From assembly GCF_000519305.1 (NCBI RefSeq), contig NZ_JAFG01000003.1:181-64180 (forward strand): a DNA stretch of 64,000 nt, in the 5' to 3' direction. A program made the translations under genes and the position numbers. The notes under the pieces were generated by a model. That model did no database searches, was not told the DNA's origin, and was given only the letters and a program-made list of their open reading frames with translations. Source of the stretch: Mesorhizobium ciceri WSM4083 (GTDB lineage: Bacteria; Pseudomonadota; Alphaproteobacteria; Rhizobiales; Rhizobiaceae). Shown here one piece after another: positions 51,529 to 58,896 of the stretch (its first letter is position 1; each line of letters opens with the position of its first letter).

Positions 51529-51912
51529 ATGTTCAGATTCCTCACCCCGAAGTCGATCAAGCCGCCCTTTGCCCGCTACAGCCACGGCGTCGAGGTGCCG
51601 CCCGGCAAACGGCTGGTGCTGTGCTCGGGCCAGGTCGCCATCACCGCTGACGACCAGATTCCCGAAGACGCCGGTGCGCAGGCCGAGCTCTGCTTTCAAA
51701 ACATCGCGGCGATCCTCGGCGAAGCCGGCCTGGGTCTCAGGGATATCGTGCGCATCAACGCCTATGTCACCGATCGCGCGCATCTGCGGCCCTACATGGA
51801 CGTTCGCGACCGGCTGTTTTCCAGCCCGGCGCCGGCCTCGACGCTGATGATCGTCTCGGGATTTGCCCGGCCCGAATTCAAGGTCGAGGTCGAAGCCATC
51901 GCGGCTGGGTGA
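51529..51912 (+). CDS. RidA family protein
   Basis: A 127-residue protein of the YjgF/YER057c/UK114 family. RidA members hydrolyse reactive enamine/imine intermediates; pathway-specific members act in pyrimidine and amine catabolism. It is divergent from the ABC importer and 54 nt before a creatininase-family gene. The ATG at 51529 is preceded by AACCGGAGA-type ribosome sequence. Confidence 0.87.
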   Translation: MFRFLTPKSIKPPFARYSHGVEVPPGKRLVLCSGQVAITADDQIPEDAGAQAELCFQNIAAILGEAGLGLRDIVRINAYVTDRAHLRPYMDVRDRLFSSPAPASTLMIVSGFARPEFKVEVEAIAAG

Positions 51913-51966
51913 TCGACAGGTCGCGCTTGCCGCGCTAGGTCTGCCTGACCATTGATGAGGCGTGAC

Positions 51967-52770
51967 ATGACCGTACCCAAAAGACGCGTGTGGTGGGGTG
52001 ACTACCGGACCACCGAATACGCCTCGATCGACCCGGAGGCGACCATCGCCGTGCTGCCGGTGGCGGCGATCGAGCAGCATGGCCCGCATCTGCCTGTCTC
52101 GACCGACACCTCGATCATGAACGGCATGCTCGACACGGTGATTTCCCGCCTGCCCGACGATCTCGACATCCGCATCCTGCCGGTCCAGGCAGTGGGCAAG
52201 TCGAACGAGCATCTTCACGCACCGGGCACCCTCACTTTGCCGGCGACCACGCTGGTCGAAGCCTGGACCGAACTCGGGCTGTCGATCGCGCGCGCCGGGG
52301 TGCGCAAGCTGGTCGTCGTCAATTCGCATGGCGGCAACGAGGAGATCATGGGCATCGTCACGCGCGAATTGCGCGTGCGCGAAAAAATGCTGGCGGTGAA
52401 GACAAGCTGGCAACGCTTTGGCCGCCCGGCCGGCATGTATACCGAGCTCGAGGACCGCCACGGCATCCATGGCGGCGATGTCGAGACCTCGCTGATGCTG
52501 CATTTCCGACCCGACCTTGTCGACATGGGCAAGGCCGACAATTTCGTATCCAACGTCGCCAAGGCCGAGAAGGAATTCTCGCTGCTGCGCCACACCGGCA
52601 CCCACGCCTTTGCCTGGATCGCTGGCGATCTCAACCCGAACGGCGTGGTCGGCGATGCCAGCATTGCGACGGCTGAGAAGGGCCGGCTGACGGCAGAATA
52701 TCAGGCCGACGGCTTCATCAGCCTGCTCAGGGATGTGCGCAAGGCGAAGCTCGCGGAGTGGTTGACGTAG
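51967..52770 (+). CDS. Creatininase family protein
   Basis: A 267-residue metalloamidohydrolase. IEQHGPHLP (E36, H38), D47, NSHGGN and HGGDVET give the metal and catalytic residues. Creatininase-family members hydrolyse creatinine and several other cyclic amides. With RidA, an NMT1-type importer and a CodA-like deaminase around it, it is likely one step of a heterocycle-degradation route; creatinine to creatine/sarcosine is one option, given soxBDAG in the same window. ATG at 51967 is preceded by GAGG. Confidence 0.87.
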   Translation: MTVPKRRVWWGDYRTTEYASIDPEATIAVLPVAAIEQHGPHLPVSTDTSIMNGMLDTVISRLPDDLDIRILPVQAVGKSNEHLHAPGTLTLPATTLVEAWTELGLSIARAGVRKLVVVNSHGGNEEIMGIVTRELRVREKMLAVKTSWQRFGRPAGMYTELEDRHGIHGGDVETSLMLHFRPDLVDMGKADNFVSNVAKAEKEFSLLRHTGTHAFAWIAGDLNPNGVVGDASIATAEKGRLTAEYQADGFISLLRDVRKAKLAEWLT

Positions 52771-52904
52771 CCTCCAAACCAGTGGCCTGGCATCGAAAGG
52801 CAAGCGCTGTCATCGCTATTCCAGATCCTCTTGAACAAACGAGGCGACGGAGGAGCGGATCAGACAATCGCGCTTTCGCACCGGAGATTTCCGCACAAGA
52901 GATT

Positions 52905-52934
52905 TTGACAAACTTTGCCAAAATGGACCATACT
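52905..52934 (+). promoter_or_regulatory. Promoter of parDE-like operon
   Basis: TTGACA (52905-52910), 18-nt spacer, CATACT (52929-52934). The -10 lies inside the left arm of the operator at 52928-52959. Confidence 0.6.
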
Positions 52935-52959
52935 GGACGGGATATGGAGGCCAGTATGG
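52928..52959. promoter_or_regulatory. Inverted repeat over promoter, RBS and start of parD-like gene
   Basis: Perfect 9-bp arms CCATACTGG (52928-52936) and CCAGTATGG (52951-52959), 14-nt spacer. The left arm covers the -10, the spacer holds the GGAGG ribosome site, and the right arm covers the ATG at 52956. It could act as an operator and as an RNA hairpin that hides the start. Confidence 0.75.
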
Positions 52960-53210
52960 CAACAATGAACGTATCATTGCCCAACACGATGAAGGATTGG
53001 GTTGAGGCGCAAACCGAAACGGGCCGCTACGCCAACGCGAGCGACTATGTGCGCGATTTGATCCGTCGGGATCAGGAGCGCAACGACAAGATTGCCGCCA
53101 TGCAGCGCTTTGTCGATGATGGCTTGAAGAGTGGCATCGGCAATCGATCCAGGGATGCGCTTTTCACGGAGGCGGTTAAACGCGCTGGAAAGCCATCCGG
53201 CAATAGGTAG
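52956..53210 (+). CDS. ParD-type antitoxin
   Basis: An 84-residue protein with an N-terminal ribbon-helix-helix (MNVSLPNTMKDWVE) and an acidic/basic C-terminal helix for toxin binding: the ParD/DUF-type antitoxin of a ParDE module. It should neutralise the ParE-like toxin encoded next and repress the operon at the inverted repeat 52928-52959. Ribosome site GGAGG 5 nt before ATG. Confidence 0.87.
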   Translation: MATMNVSLPNTMKDWVEAQTETGRYANASDYVRDLIRRDQERNDKIAAMQRFVDDGLKSGIGNRSRDALFTEAVKRAGKPSGNR

Positions 53211-53506
53211 TGGGATTTCGCCTTTCTTTAGCTGCGGAAGAGGACATTGTCGGTATTGCCGAGCAAGGAGTGCGCCTGTTCGGCGCTGTGCAGGCCAGAC
53301 AGTATCATGACGAGTTGTTCGCAATCTTCGACCTGATCGCTGCCAGTCCCCGAATAGCGCGGGAGCGGCTTGAATTGGCGCCACCGATGCGTATCCATCC
53401 TTTCAAAGCCCATCTTGTCGTCTACCGGATCGAAGCCGACGATGACGTGTTCATTGTCCGGGTACGCCACGGGCATGAAGATTGGGCGAATGAAGGCACT
53501 CGATAA
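53210..53506 (+). CDS. ParE/RelE-type toxin
   Basis: A 98-residue protein starting with GTG, sharing one base with the parD-like stop. It has the RelE/ParE fold pattern (AAEEDIVGIAEQG, PFKAHLVVYRIE, VFIVRVRHGHEDW). ParE poisons DNA gyrase; RelE relatives cut mRNA. Forms a type II TA pair with the upstream antitoxin. The last conserved segment (RVRHGHEDW) is intact. Confidence 0.87.
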   Translation: MGFRLSLAAEEDIVGIAEQGVRLFGAVQARQYHDELFAIFDLIAASPRIARERLELAPPMRIHPFKAHLVVYRIEADDDVFIVRVRHGHEDWANEGTR

Positions 53507-53520
53507 CCCAACAGAGGCAG

Positions 53521-54030
53521 CTAGCTGTCGATCTTCAGCGCGAATGGCGTCCCTTCGAAAGCGTCGGCGCCGCGCCCGATCGCCTGGATCGCCTCGATCA
53601 TGCGGCCGTTGCGATCAAGCAACGCATCGGCCACCGCGATCAGTCGCGGATTGGGCGTTGCCGAAGGCGACAGCACCCGCAACGTCCGCGCCAACTCGGC
53701 CTCGTCGCGCTTCGGCGCCAATGCGGCCGCGATGATATAGGCCGAAGCCGTCGAGCGGCTGATGCCGGCATAGCAATGCACGAGCATCGGCCTTGCCCGG
53801 TCCCAGCGGCGCGCGAAATCGAGCAAATTGCGGACATGCTCCTCGCCCGGCATGGTCATGCCGTCCTGCGCCATCGCGATGTCGTGCATGACCAGATGCA
53901 GATGATTCTCTCGGGCGATCGAGGCCGGCCGCACCACCTCCGTTCCGGCGGCGAGCAGCGAAAGCATGCGGTCGGCGCCGGTCCTGGCCACGGTTTCCTC
54001 GATCTTTGCCAGCGAGCAGACGTGGATCAT
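53521..54030 (-). CDS. Tyrosine/dual-specificity phosphatase-like protein
   Basis: A 169-residue protein with the Cx5R signature HCYAGISRST (C86, R92) and a general-acid Asp region (MHDIAMAQD). Its start overlaps the cobC stop by 4 nt (ATGA), so it is co-translated with a cobalamin gene. A role as a phosphatase in cobalamin nucleotide-loop assembly (e.g. on alpha-ribazole phosphate) is possible but unproven; a general protein phosphatase is the alternative. Confidence 0.8.
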   Translation of the reverse strand: MIHVCSLAKIEETVARTGADRMLSLLAAGTEVVRPASIARENHLHLVMHDIAMAQDGMTMPGEEHVRNLLDFARRWDRARPMLVHCYAGISRSTASAYIIAAALAPKRDEAELARTLRVLSPSATPNPRLIAVADALLDRNGRMIEAIQAIGRGADAFEGTPFALKIDS

Positions 54031-55076
54031 TGTTTTGAACCCTTCGATTGATCCTCGCGCCGCGACGCCCATTCGGCAAGAGCGGTTTCAAGCCGCTGCC
54101 ACTCCTCGTCATTCCCCGGCAGGCCGGCGCGCAGAACGTCAGGCCGTTCGGCGAAATGACGAAGCACGATGCCACACGCGCCAAGTGCTGAAAACAGATC
54201 GGCGGCATCGGCCAAGCGGAGATAGCGAAACAGTGTGGTGCCACCAGCAACAGGAATGCCGAAGCGGCCGAACAGCGCATCGAGCCGCGCCGAAGCACCC
54301 GCAAGGGACGATCGCATCGCGTCCTGCCAGCCGATGTCGGCTAGCGCGCGGATGCCATATTCCAGCGCCGGGCCGGCGACGGCCCATGGTCCGAATTGCA
54401 TTTCCAGCCTTTCGACCGTCGCAGCATCGGAAAGTGCAAAACCGAGCCGCAGGCCGGCCAGACCAAAGAACTTGCCGAACGAGCGCAGCACGACGATGCC
54501 GCCCTGGCCGACATCGCCGCAGAGGCTATGCTCGCGCGGCCCGACATCCATGAACGCCTCGTCGACAACCAGCAGCCCGCCCTTGGCGCGCAATCCGGCA
54601 GCCAGAGCCAGCAACCGGTCGCGCTCGATGACACGTCCATCCGGATTGTTCGGATTGACGATGATGGCGAGGTCGGCGTCCGCCAACGCTTCGAAATTGT
54701 CGACCTCCGCCACCTGGTGCCCGGCGATCGCGGCGGCGCGGGCATGTTCGGCGTAGGTCGGACCCAGCACCAGCGCCTTGCCGGGGCCAATCAGCGATGC
54801 GACGCGCGGCAACAGGATCTGCGTGCCCGGTGCCGCCACGACGTTGGCTGGTGAAGGCGCGCCGTAAGTACTGGCCGCGATTTCTGTCAGCTCACGCGTG
54901 CGCGCGGCTTCCGGCAACCGCGACAGCGAGGTGGCGGGCAGGTCGAAAAGCAGGTAGGAGTGCGGATTGATACCGGTCGAGAGGTCGACGAATGGCAGCA
55001 GGGCGTTGGGGAAAAGCGCCCTCGCGCGGCCAAGACTTCCACCATGGTCCACAACCGCCCCATTAAGAAGCTTCAT
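54027..55076 (-). CDS. cobC: Threonine-phosphate decarboxylase
   Basis: A 349-residue PLP enzyme of the HisC-like group, with N-terminal HGGSLGRA typical of CobC/CobD and FGKFFGLAGLRLG holding the Schiff-base lysine. It makes (R)-1-amino-2-propanol phosphate, the linker of cobalamin. Its start codon shares the CATG at 55074-55077 with the divergent cbiB start, leaving no intergenic DNA. Overlaps the phosphatase gene by 4 nt. Confidence 0.88.
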   Translation of the reverse strand: MKLLNGAVVDHGGSLGRARALFPNALLPFVDLSTGINPHSYLLFDLPATSLSRLPEAARTRELTEIAASTYGAPSPANVVAAPGTQILLPRVASLIGPGKALVLGPTYAEHARAAAIAGHQVAEVDNFEALADADLAIIVNPNNPDGRVIERDRLLALAAGLRAKGGLLVVDEAFMDVGPREHSLCGDVGQGGIVVLRSFGKFFGLAGLRLGFALSDAATVERLEMQFGPWAVAGPALEYGIRALADIGWQDAMRSSLAGASARLDALFGRFGIPVAGGTTLFRYLRLADAADLFSALGACGIVLRHFAERPDVLRAGLPGNDEEWQRLETALAEWASRREDQSKGSKQ

Positions 55077-56043
55077 GTCAGTCCTGATCGCTTTCCTGTC
55101 ATTGGCCGTCGAATTCGCCCTCGGTTACCCCGATTGGCTGTTTCGCGCCATCGGCCATCCGGTGACGTGGTTCGGCAGGCTGATATCTTTTCTCGACCGC
55201 AGGCTCAACCGCGCCACTGATCCCGACGCGCTGCGTCGCAAGCGCGGTGTCCAGGCGCTGCTGGTCATCGTGCTGGTGCCGGCGGTGATCGCCCTCAGCG
55301 TACAGATCCTGTTCTGGTTCGTTCCCATGGGCCTGGTCATCACGGTCCTCCTGGCAACGTCGCTTCTGTCGCAGAAGAGCCTTTATGAGCATGTCGAGGC
55401 GGTGGCTGACGCCCTCGACACCGGCGGCCTCGCCTTGGCCCGCCTTGCCGTGTCGCGGATCGTCGGCCGCGACCCTGAAACGCTCGACAGGGCCGGCGTC
55501 TGCCGCGCGGCGATCGAGAGCCTGGCCGAGAATTTCTCCGACGGCATCGTCGCCCCCGCCTTCTGGACCGGCATCGGCGGCCTGGCCGGCGGCGCCGCCT
55601 ACAAGGCCGCCAACACCGCCGATTCGATGATCGGCCACCGCACCCCGCGCCACGAGGCGTTTGGCTGGGCTGCGGCACGCTTCGACGACTGGATCAACCT
55701 GCCGGCGTCGCGGCTGACGGCGCTGCTGATCGTGCTGGCGGCGTTCCTCGTCAAAGGCGCTGATGCGAAAAATGCCTGGCATGCGGTATGGCGCGACGCG
55801 AAAAAACATCGCTCACCCAATGCCGGCTGGCCGGAAGCTGCGATGGCTGGCGCGCTCGGCCTGGCGCTCGCCGGGCCGCGCAGCTACGGCGGCGTACTGG
55901 TTGACGACGTCTTCATGGGCGAAGGCGGGCGGCGCGAAGCCGACAGCCTCGACATCAGGCAGGCGCTGAAACTCTATCGCGTCGCCGACTATCTGCTGAT
56001 CGCGCTGTTCGGGTTGGTTTCGATTGTCGTCATTCTGGCGTGA
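55075..56043 (+). CDS. cbiB: Adenosylcobinamide-phosphate synthase
   Basis: A 322-residue membrane protein of the CbiB/CobD family (about five helices, GYPDWLFRAIGHPVTWFG start, ESLAENFSDGIVAPAFW and DDWINLPASRL motifs). It attaches the aminopropanol linker to adenosylcobyric acid. ATG at 55075 lies within the cobC start region; the two divergent genes share a CATG. Note that in Rhizobiales this gene is also called cobD. Confidence 0.9.
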   Translation: MSVLIAFLSLAVEFALGYPDWLFRAIGHPVTWFGRLISFLDRRLNRATDPDALRRKRGVQALLVIVLVPAVIALSVQILFWFVPMGLVITVLLATSLLSQKSLYEHVEAVADALDTGGLALARLAVSRIVGRDPETLDRAGVCRAAIESLAENFSDGIVAPAFWTGIGGLAGGAAYKAANTADSMIGHRTPRHEAFGWAAARFDDWINLPASRLTALLIVLAAFLVKGADAKNAWHAVWRDAKKHRSPNAGWPEAAMAGALGLALAGPRSYGGVLVDDVFMGEGGRREADSLDIRQALKLYRVADYLLIALFGLVSIVVILA

Positions 56044-56060
56044 CCTCACCGCCTCATGAG

Positions 56061-56312
56061 TTCTCTCCCGAAGGGGAGGAAGAGAGCCGTGCCGCAACAG
56101 GCTCGCGCCTTTCCTCTCCCCGTCGATCGGGGGAGAGGTAGCTCGGCGAAGCCGGGAGGGAGTGGGGGTCGACCAGCTCGGCAGTCGCGTTTTCGCATCT
56201 GCCGGGTCGCGCCTGCCAGTCTGCGGCCGCGCGTTCGACAAATCGCCGTCCCCCAATCCGTCGCTGCTTCGCAGCGCCACCTTTCCCCCCTCCGGAGGGA
56301 AAGGAAGGGAGC
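56061..56312. repeat. Mosaic of rhizobial palindromic repeats
   Basis: The 330-nt gap after cbiB has no gene. It contains several hairpins, including CCTCTCCCC/GGGGAGAGG-type (56113-56138) and CTTTCC...GGAAAG-type near 56281-56302, separated by CTCGGCGAAGCCGG-like segments. This is typical of composite REP/RIME repeats in rhizobia. Confidence 0.65.
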
Positions 56313-56373
56313 CCCGCTGGGAGCGTTGGCGACCAGACTTGAACGGCCTACCCACAGAAAGGGACAACAGATC

Positions 56374-56988
56374 TCAGAACTCTATCCCCTGCTGCGCTTT
56401 CACGCCGGCGGAAAAATGGTGCTTGGTCACGCCCATCTCGGTGACGAGGTCGGCGGCCTCGATCAGCGCCGGCTTGGCGTTGCGGCCGGTGACGACGACA
56501 TGCAGGCTCTCGCGCCGCGCTTTCAGCGCCGCAACCACTCTGTCGAGATCGAGATAGTCGTAGCGCAGCGCAATGTTCAGTTCGTCGAGCACCAGCAGGC
56601 TGATCGACGGATCGGCCATCAGTTCGAGCACCTTGGCCCAGGCGGCTTCGGCGGCTGCGATATCACGCTTCAAATCCTGCGTTTCCCAGGTGAATCCCTC
56701 GCCCATCGCGTGCCAGACGACGCGGTCGCCGAAGGCGGCGAACGCATCCTTCTCGCCGGTGTGCCATTTGCCCTTGATGAACTGGACGACACCGACGCGC
56801 TTGCCGTAGCCGAGCATCCGCAGCGCCAGGCCGAAGGCGGCCGTGGTCTTGCCCTTGCCGGGGCCGGTGTTGACGATCAGCAACCCCTTCTCGACCGTCT
56901 TGCTCGCCACCTCGGCATCCTGCACCGCCTTGCGCTTGGCCATCTTGGCGCGGTGGCGTTCTTCGTCCTTATCGTCGATGTCGGTCAT
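56374..56988 (-). CDS. cobO: Cob(I)yrinic acid a,c-diamide adenosyltransferase
   Basis: A 204-residue ATP:corrinoid adenosyltransferase of the CobO/BtuR family. P-loop TGPGKGKTT at 41-49, VGVVQFIKGKW and LLVLDELNIAL motifs are present. It adds the upper 5'-deoxyadenosyl ligand. One nt after cobU; last gene of the cbtB-cbtA-cobU-cobO operon under the cobalamin riboswitch. Confidence 0.92.
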   Translation of the reverse strand: MTDIDDKDEERHRAKMAKRKAVQDAEVASKTVEKGLLIVNTGPGKGKTTAAFGLALRMLGYGKRVGVVQFIKGKWHTGEKDAFAAFGDRVVWHAMGEGFTWETQDLKRDIAAAEAAWAKVLELMADPSISLLVLDELNIALRYDYLDLDRVVAALKARRESLHVVVTGRNAKPALIEAADLVTEMGVTKHHFSAGVKAQQGIEF

Positions 56989-56989
56989 G

Positions 56990-57505
56990 TCATTTCACCT
57001 TGAGCGGCAGCCCCGCCACCATCAGCAGCACCGTATCGGCAATCGCCGCGACCTGCTGGTTGAGCCGGCCGGCGGCATCGCGAAACCGGCGCGCCAGTGC
57101 ATTGTCCGGCACGATACCCTGGCCGACTTCATTGGACACCACGAACCATGGCCCGCGCGGCCGCGACAGCACCTCCGCCAATCGCCGGCATTCCAGCTCG
57201 AAATCGTGTTCGGCCAGCATGTGGTTGGTCAGCCACAGCGTCAGGCAGTCGACAAGCACCGGCCGATCGTCCGGCAAGGCGGCAAGCACGCCGGCGAGAT
57301 CGAGCGGTGCGTCGATGGTCGTCCAGCCCTCGCCGCGCCGGGATCGGTGCAACGCGATGCGCTCATGCATCTCGTCATCCCAGGCTTGCGCCGTGGCGAC
57401 ATAGGTCCAGGGTGGCGGCAAGGCGGTCGCCAGAATTTCGGCGTGCGCGCTCTTGCCGGAGCGCGCACCGCCGATGAGGAAGGTCAGTGTCTTGCGATCA
57501 GGCAA
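56990..57505 (-). CDS. cobU: Bifunctional adenosylcobinamide kinase/guanylyltransferase
   Basis: A 171-residue enzyme: GGARSGKS P-loop at 12-19, YVATAQAWDDEM, HRSRRGEGW (guanylylated His region) and LVDCLTLWLTN motifs of CobU/CobP. It phosphorylates and guanylylates adenosylcobinamide. Overlaps cbtA by 8 nt and is followed 1 nt later by cobO. The rhizobial name for this gene is cobP. Confidence 0.9.
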   Translation of the reverse strand: MPDRKTLTFLIGGARSGKSAHAEILATALPPPWTYVATAQAWDDEMHERIALHRSRRGEGWTTIDAPLDLAGVLAALPDDRPVLVDCLTLWLTNHMLAEHDFELECRRLAEVLSRPRGPWFVVSNEVGQGIVPDNALARRFRDAAGRLNQQVAAIADTVLLMVAGLPLKVK

Positions 57506-58259
57506 AGCTGTCGCGCAGGCTGGTCGCGGTGCCGGTGAAGCGGCCGCGCACCACGCCGACGACCGCGCCGAGCACCAGCCAGAACACCAGATTGGTCACG
57601 GTCACCGCCACCACGAACTGGTGATGCAGCCCTTCTGGAATCGCCGTCTCGTAACTGTCGGGCTGCGGTGCACCGACAACATGCGGTGCGACGATCAAAA
57701 GGACGGCAAGGATCGCCAGCGGCAGCGACTTGCGAAACGCGATCAGGCCGAGACCGGCAGCCGTTGCCGCCACCGTCGCCCACCACCAGATCTGGCGCTG
57801 GGTGAGATCGGCGGCCGGCATGGCCGGCAGTTCCGGCGGCAGGCCGAGGCCCGGTGCCAGCGTGAACACGGCAAAGCCGGCCAGGCCCCAGAACACGCCC
57901 TGGCGCCAGCCACCGATGCCGCCGGCGAATTCGGAGACCGCGACCAGGATCAAGGCGAAGCCGATGCCGGTGACGATGTTGGCAAGCACGCTGAAGGCGA
58001 AACGCTCGAAACCGTCTGCCGGCGCCCAGCCTTCGTCTGCCGGAGCGGCTTCCGCCGCCGGTGCAGTTGTGCTCATGGCGTTGCTATCCGTTGCGGCCGG
58101 AGCGGCATGGTCATGGTGATGCCCGCCTCCGGCCTGTTCGTAGACTTCCGCCTTCAGGATCAGCGGCACGGTGGCGTAGGCCTGCAGGCAGGCGAGGACG
58201 ACGCCGGCCACGAGCCCTGCGATCGCCGCGATGAACACGACGTTGCGAAACAGGTTCAT
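57498..58259 (-). CDS. cbtA: CbtA cobalt transporter subunit
   Basis: A 253-residue membrane protein with about six helices and a His-rich loop (HHHDH near residue 47), matching CbtA. With CbtB it is a cobalt uptake system typically controlled by cobalamin riboswitches. Overlaps cobU by 8 nt; cbtB precedes it by 15 nt. Confidence 0.9.
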   Translation of the reverse strand: MNLFRNVVFIAAIAGLVAGVVLACLQAYATVPLILKAEVYEQAGGGHHHDHAAPAATDSNAMSTTAPAAEAAPADEGWAPADGFERFAFSVLANIVTGIGFALILVAVSEFAGGIGGWRQGVFWGLAGFAVFTLAPGLGLPPELPAMPAADLTQRQIWWWATVAATAAGLGLIAFRKSLPLAILAVLLIVAPHVVGAPQPDSYETAIPEGLHHQFVVAVTVTNLVFWLVLGAVVGVVRGRFTGTATSLRDSFA

Positions 58260-58274
58260 GATGTCAGCCCCTCG

Positions 58275-58454
58275 TCAGTGGCAGGGAAACGCCATCGAAT
58301 GGCGATAGTCGTGAGCCGCATTGTGGACCGCATCGATATGCGAGAAGCCGACAAAGCCCATCACGAAAATGCCGAGCAGCCCGGCGAGCGCGAGCTGCAT
58401 GAAGCGCGACTGCGAGGAGACGGAGGCGCCGAGGGAGACGGAAGCGGTAGTCAT
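58275..58454 (-). CDS. cbtB: CbtB cobalt transporter subunit
   Basis: A 59-residue single-helix protein with a His-rich C-terminus (HNAAHDYRHSMAFPCH), the CbtB signature for cobalt binding. First gene of cbtB-cbtA-cobU-cobO, immediately downstream of the cobalamin riboswitch. ATG at 58454 is preferred over an upstream in-frame extension that runs into the riboswitch. Confidence 0.9.
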   Translation of the reverse strand: MTTASVSLGASVSSQSRFMQLALAGLLGIFVMGFVGFSHIDAVHNAAHDYRHSMAFPCH

Positions 58455-58499
58455 GTCTTGTCCTTTCGCCCTCCACCCGAGGGCATCGAAGTCAGTTTC

Positions 58500-58690
58500 C
58501 TGTCGCCGGCAGGTCTCCTGGCTCACGGATCAGCGTCCTTCCCCACCTTCCCGAAGAAAAATCTTCAGTGGCATATGGAGAGGACTACCGCACACAGTTG
58601 CGGGGGCAGCCACGGCATTGGGCGAAAACTCGCCCTCACCGCATTCCCTCTTGGCTCCAAAATGGAACCGGCGACACCGGCGACTATAGG
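58500..58690 (-). ncRNA. Cobalamin riboswitch before cbtB
   Basis: On the minus strand the region carries the classic B12-riboswitch landmarks in order: a GGTGTCGCCGG-type 5' stem, TGCCCCCGCAACTGT, ATGCCACTG, GGGAAGG and the B12 box GCCAGGAGACCTGCC (58508-58522). It ends about 46 nt before the cbtB ATG. High adenosylcobalamin should switch off cbtB-cbtA-cobU-cobO. Confidence 0.93.
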
Positions 58691-58774
58691 CAGAATCCTC
58701 GCCTCCGGCAAACCAAATTCCGCCGGCAACCATCGCGAATGCGTCGTGCCGATGCAGGATCGCCGGCGCGGTGA

Positions 58775-58870
58775 TTGGCAAATTTCCTGGCTTCCCGGCG
58801 CTGGCCCAATGCCGCGGCTGATCAGAGCTCCCGGTCTTCTTTTGTCCGGGGCAACCGTGATAGTCCTCCA
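58775..58870 (-). ncRNA. Second, degenerate cobalamin-riboswitch-like segment
   Basis: About 85 nt upstream of the first riboswitch on the minus strand lies GCCAGGAAATTTGCC (58777-58791), matching 12 of 15 positions of the B12 box, preceded by GCATTGGG, CCGGGAAG and GGTTGCCCC elements in the expected order. It may be a diverged tandem riboswitch or a decayed copy. The full fold was not confirmed. Confidence 0.4.
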
Positions 58871-58896
58871 GCGGGGCTGAATCAGAATGCGAGACC

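Noticed and set aside
58455..58526. Longer start for cbtB
   Set aside because: It would place coding sequence in the riboswitch 3' end; the ATG at 58454 fits the usual CbtB length.
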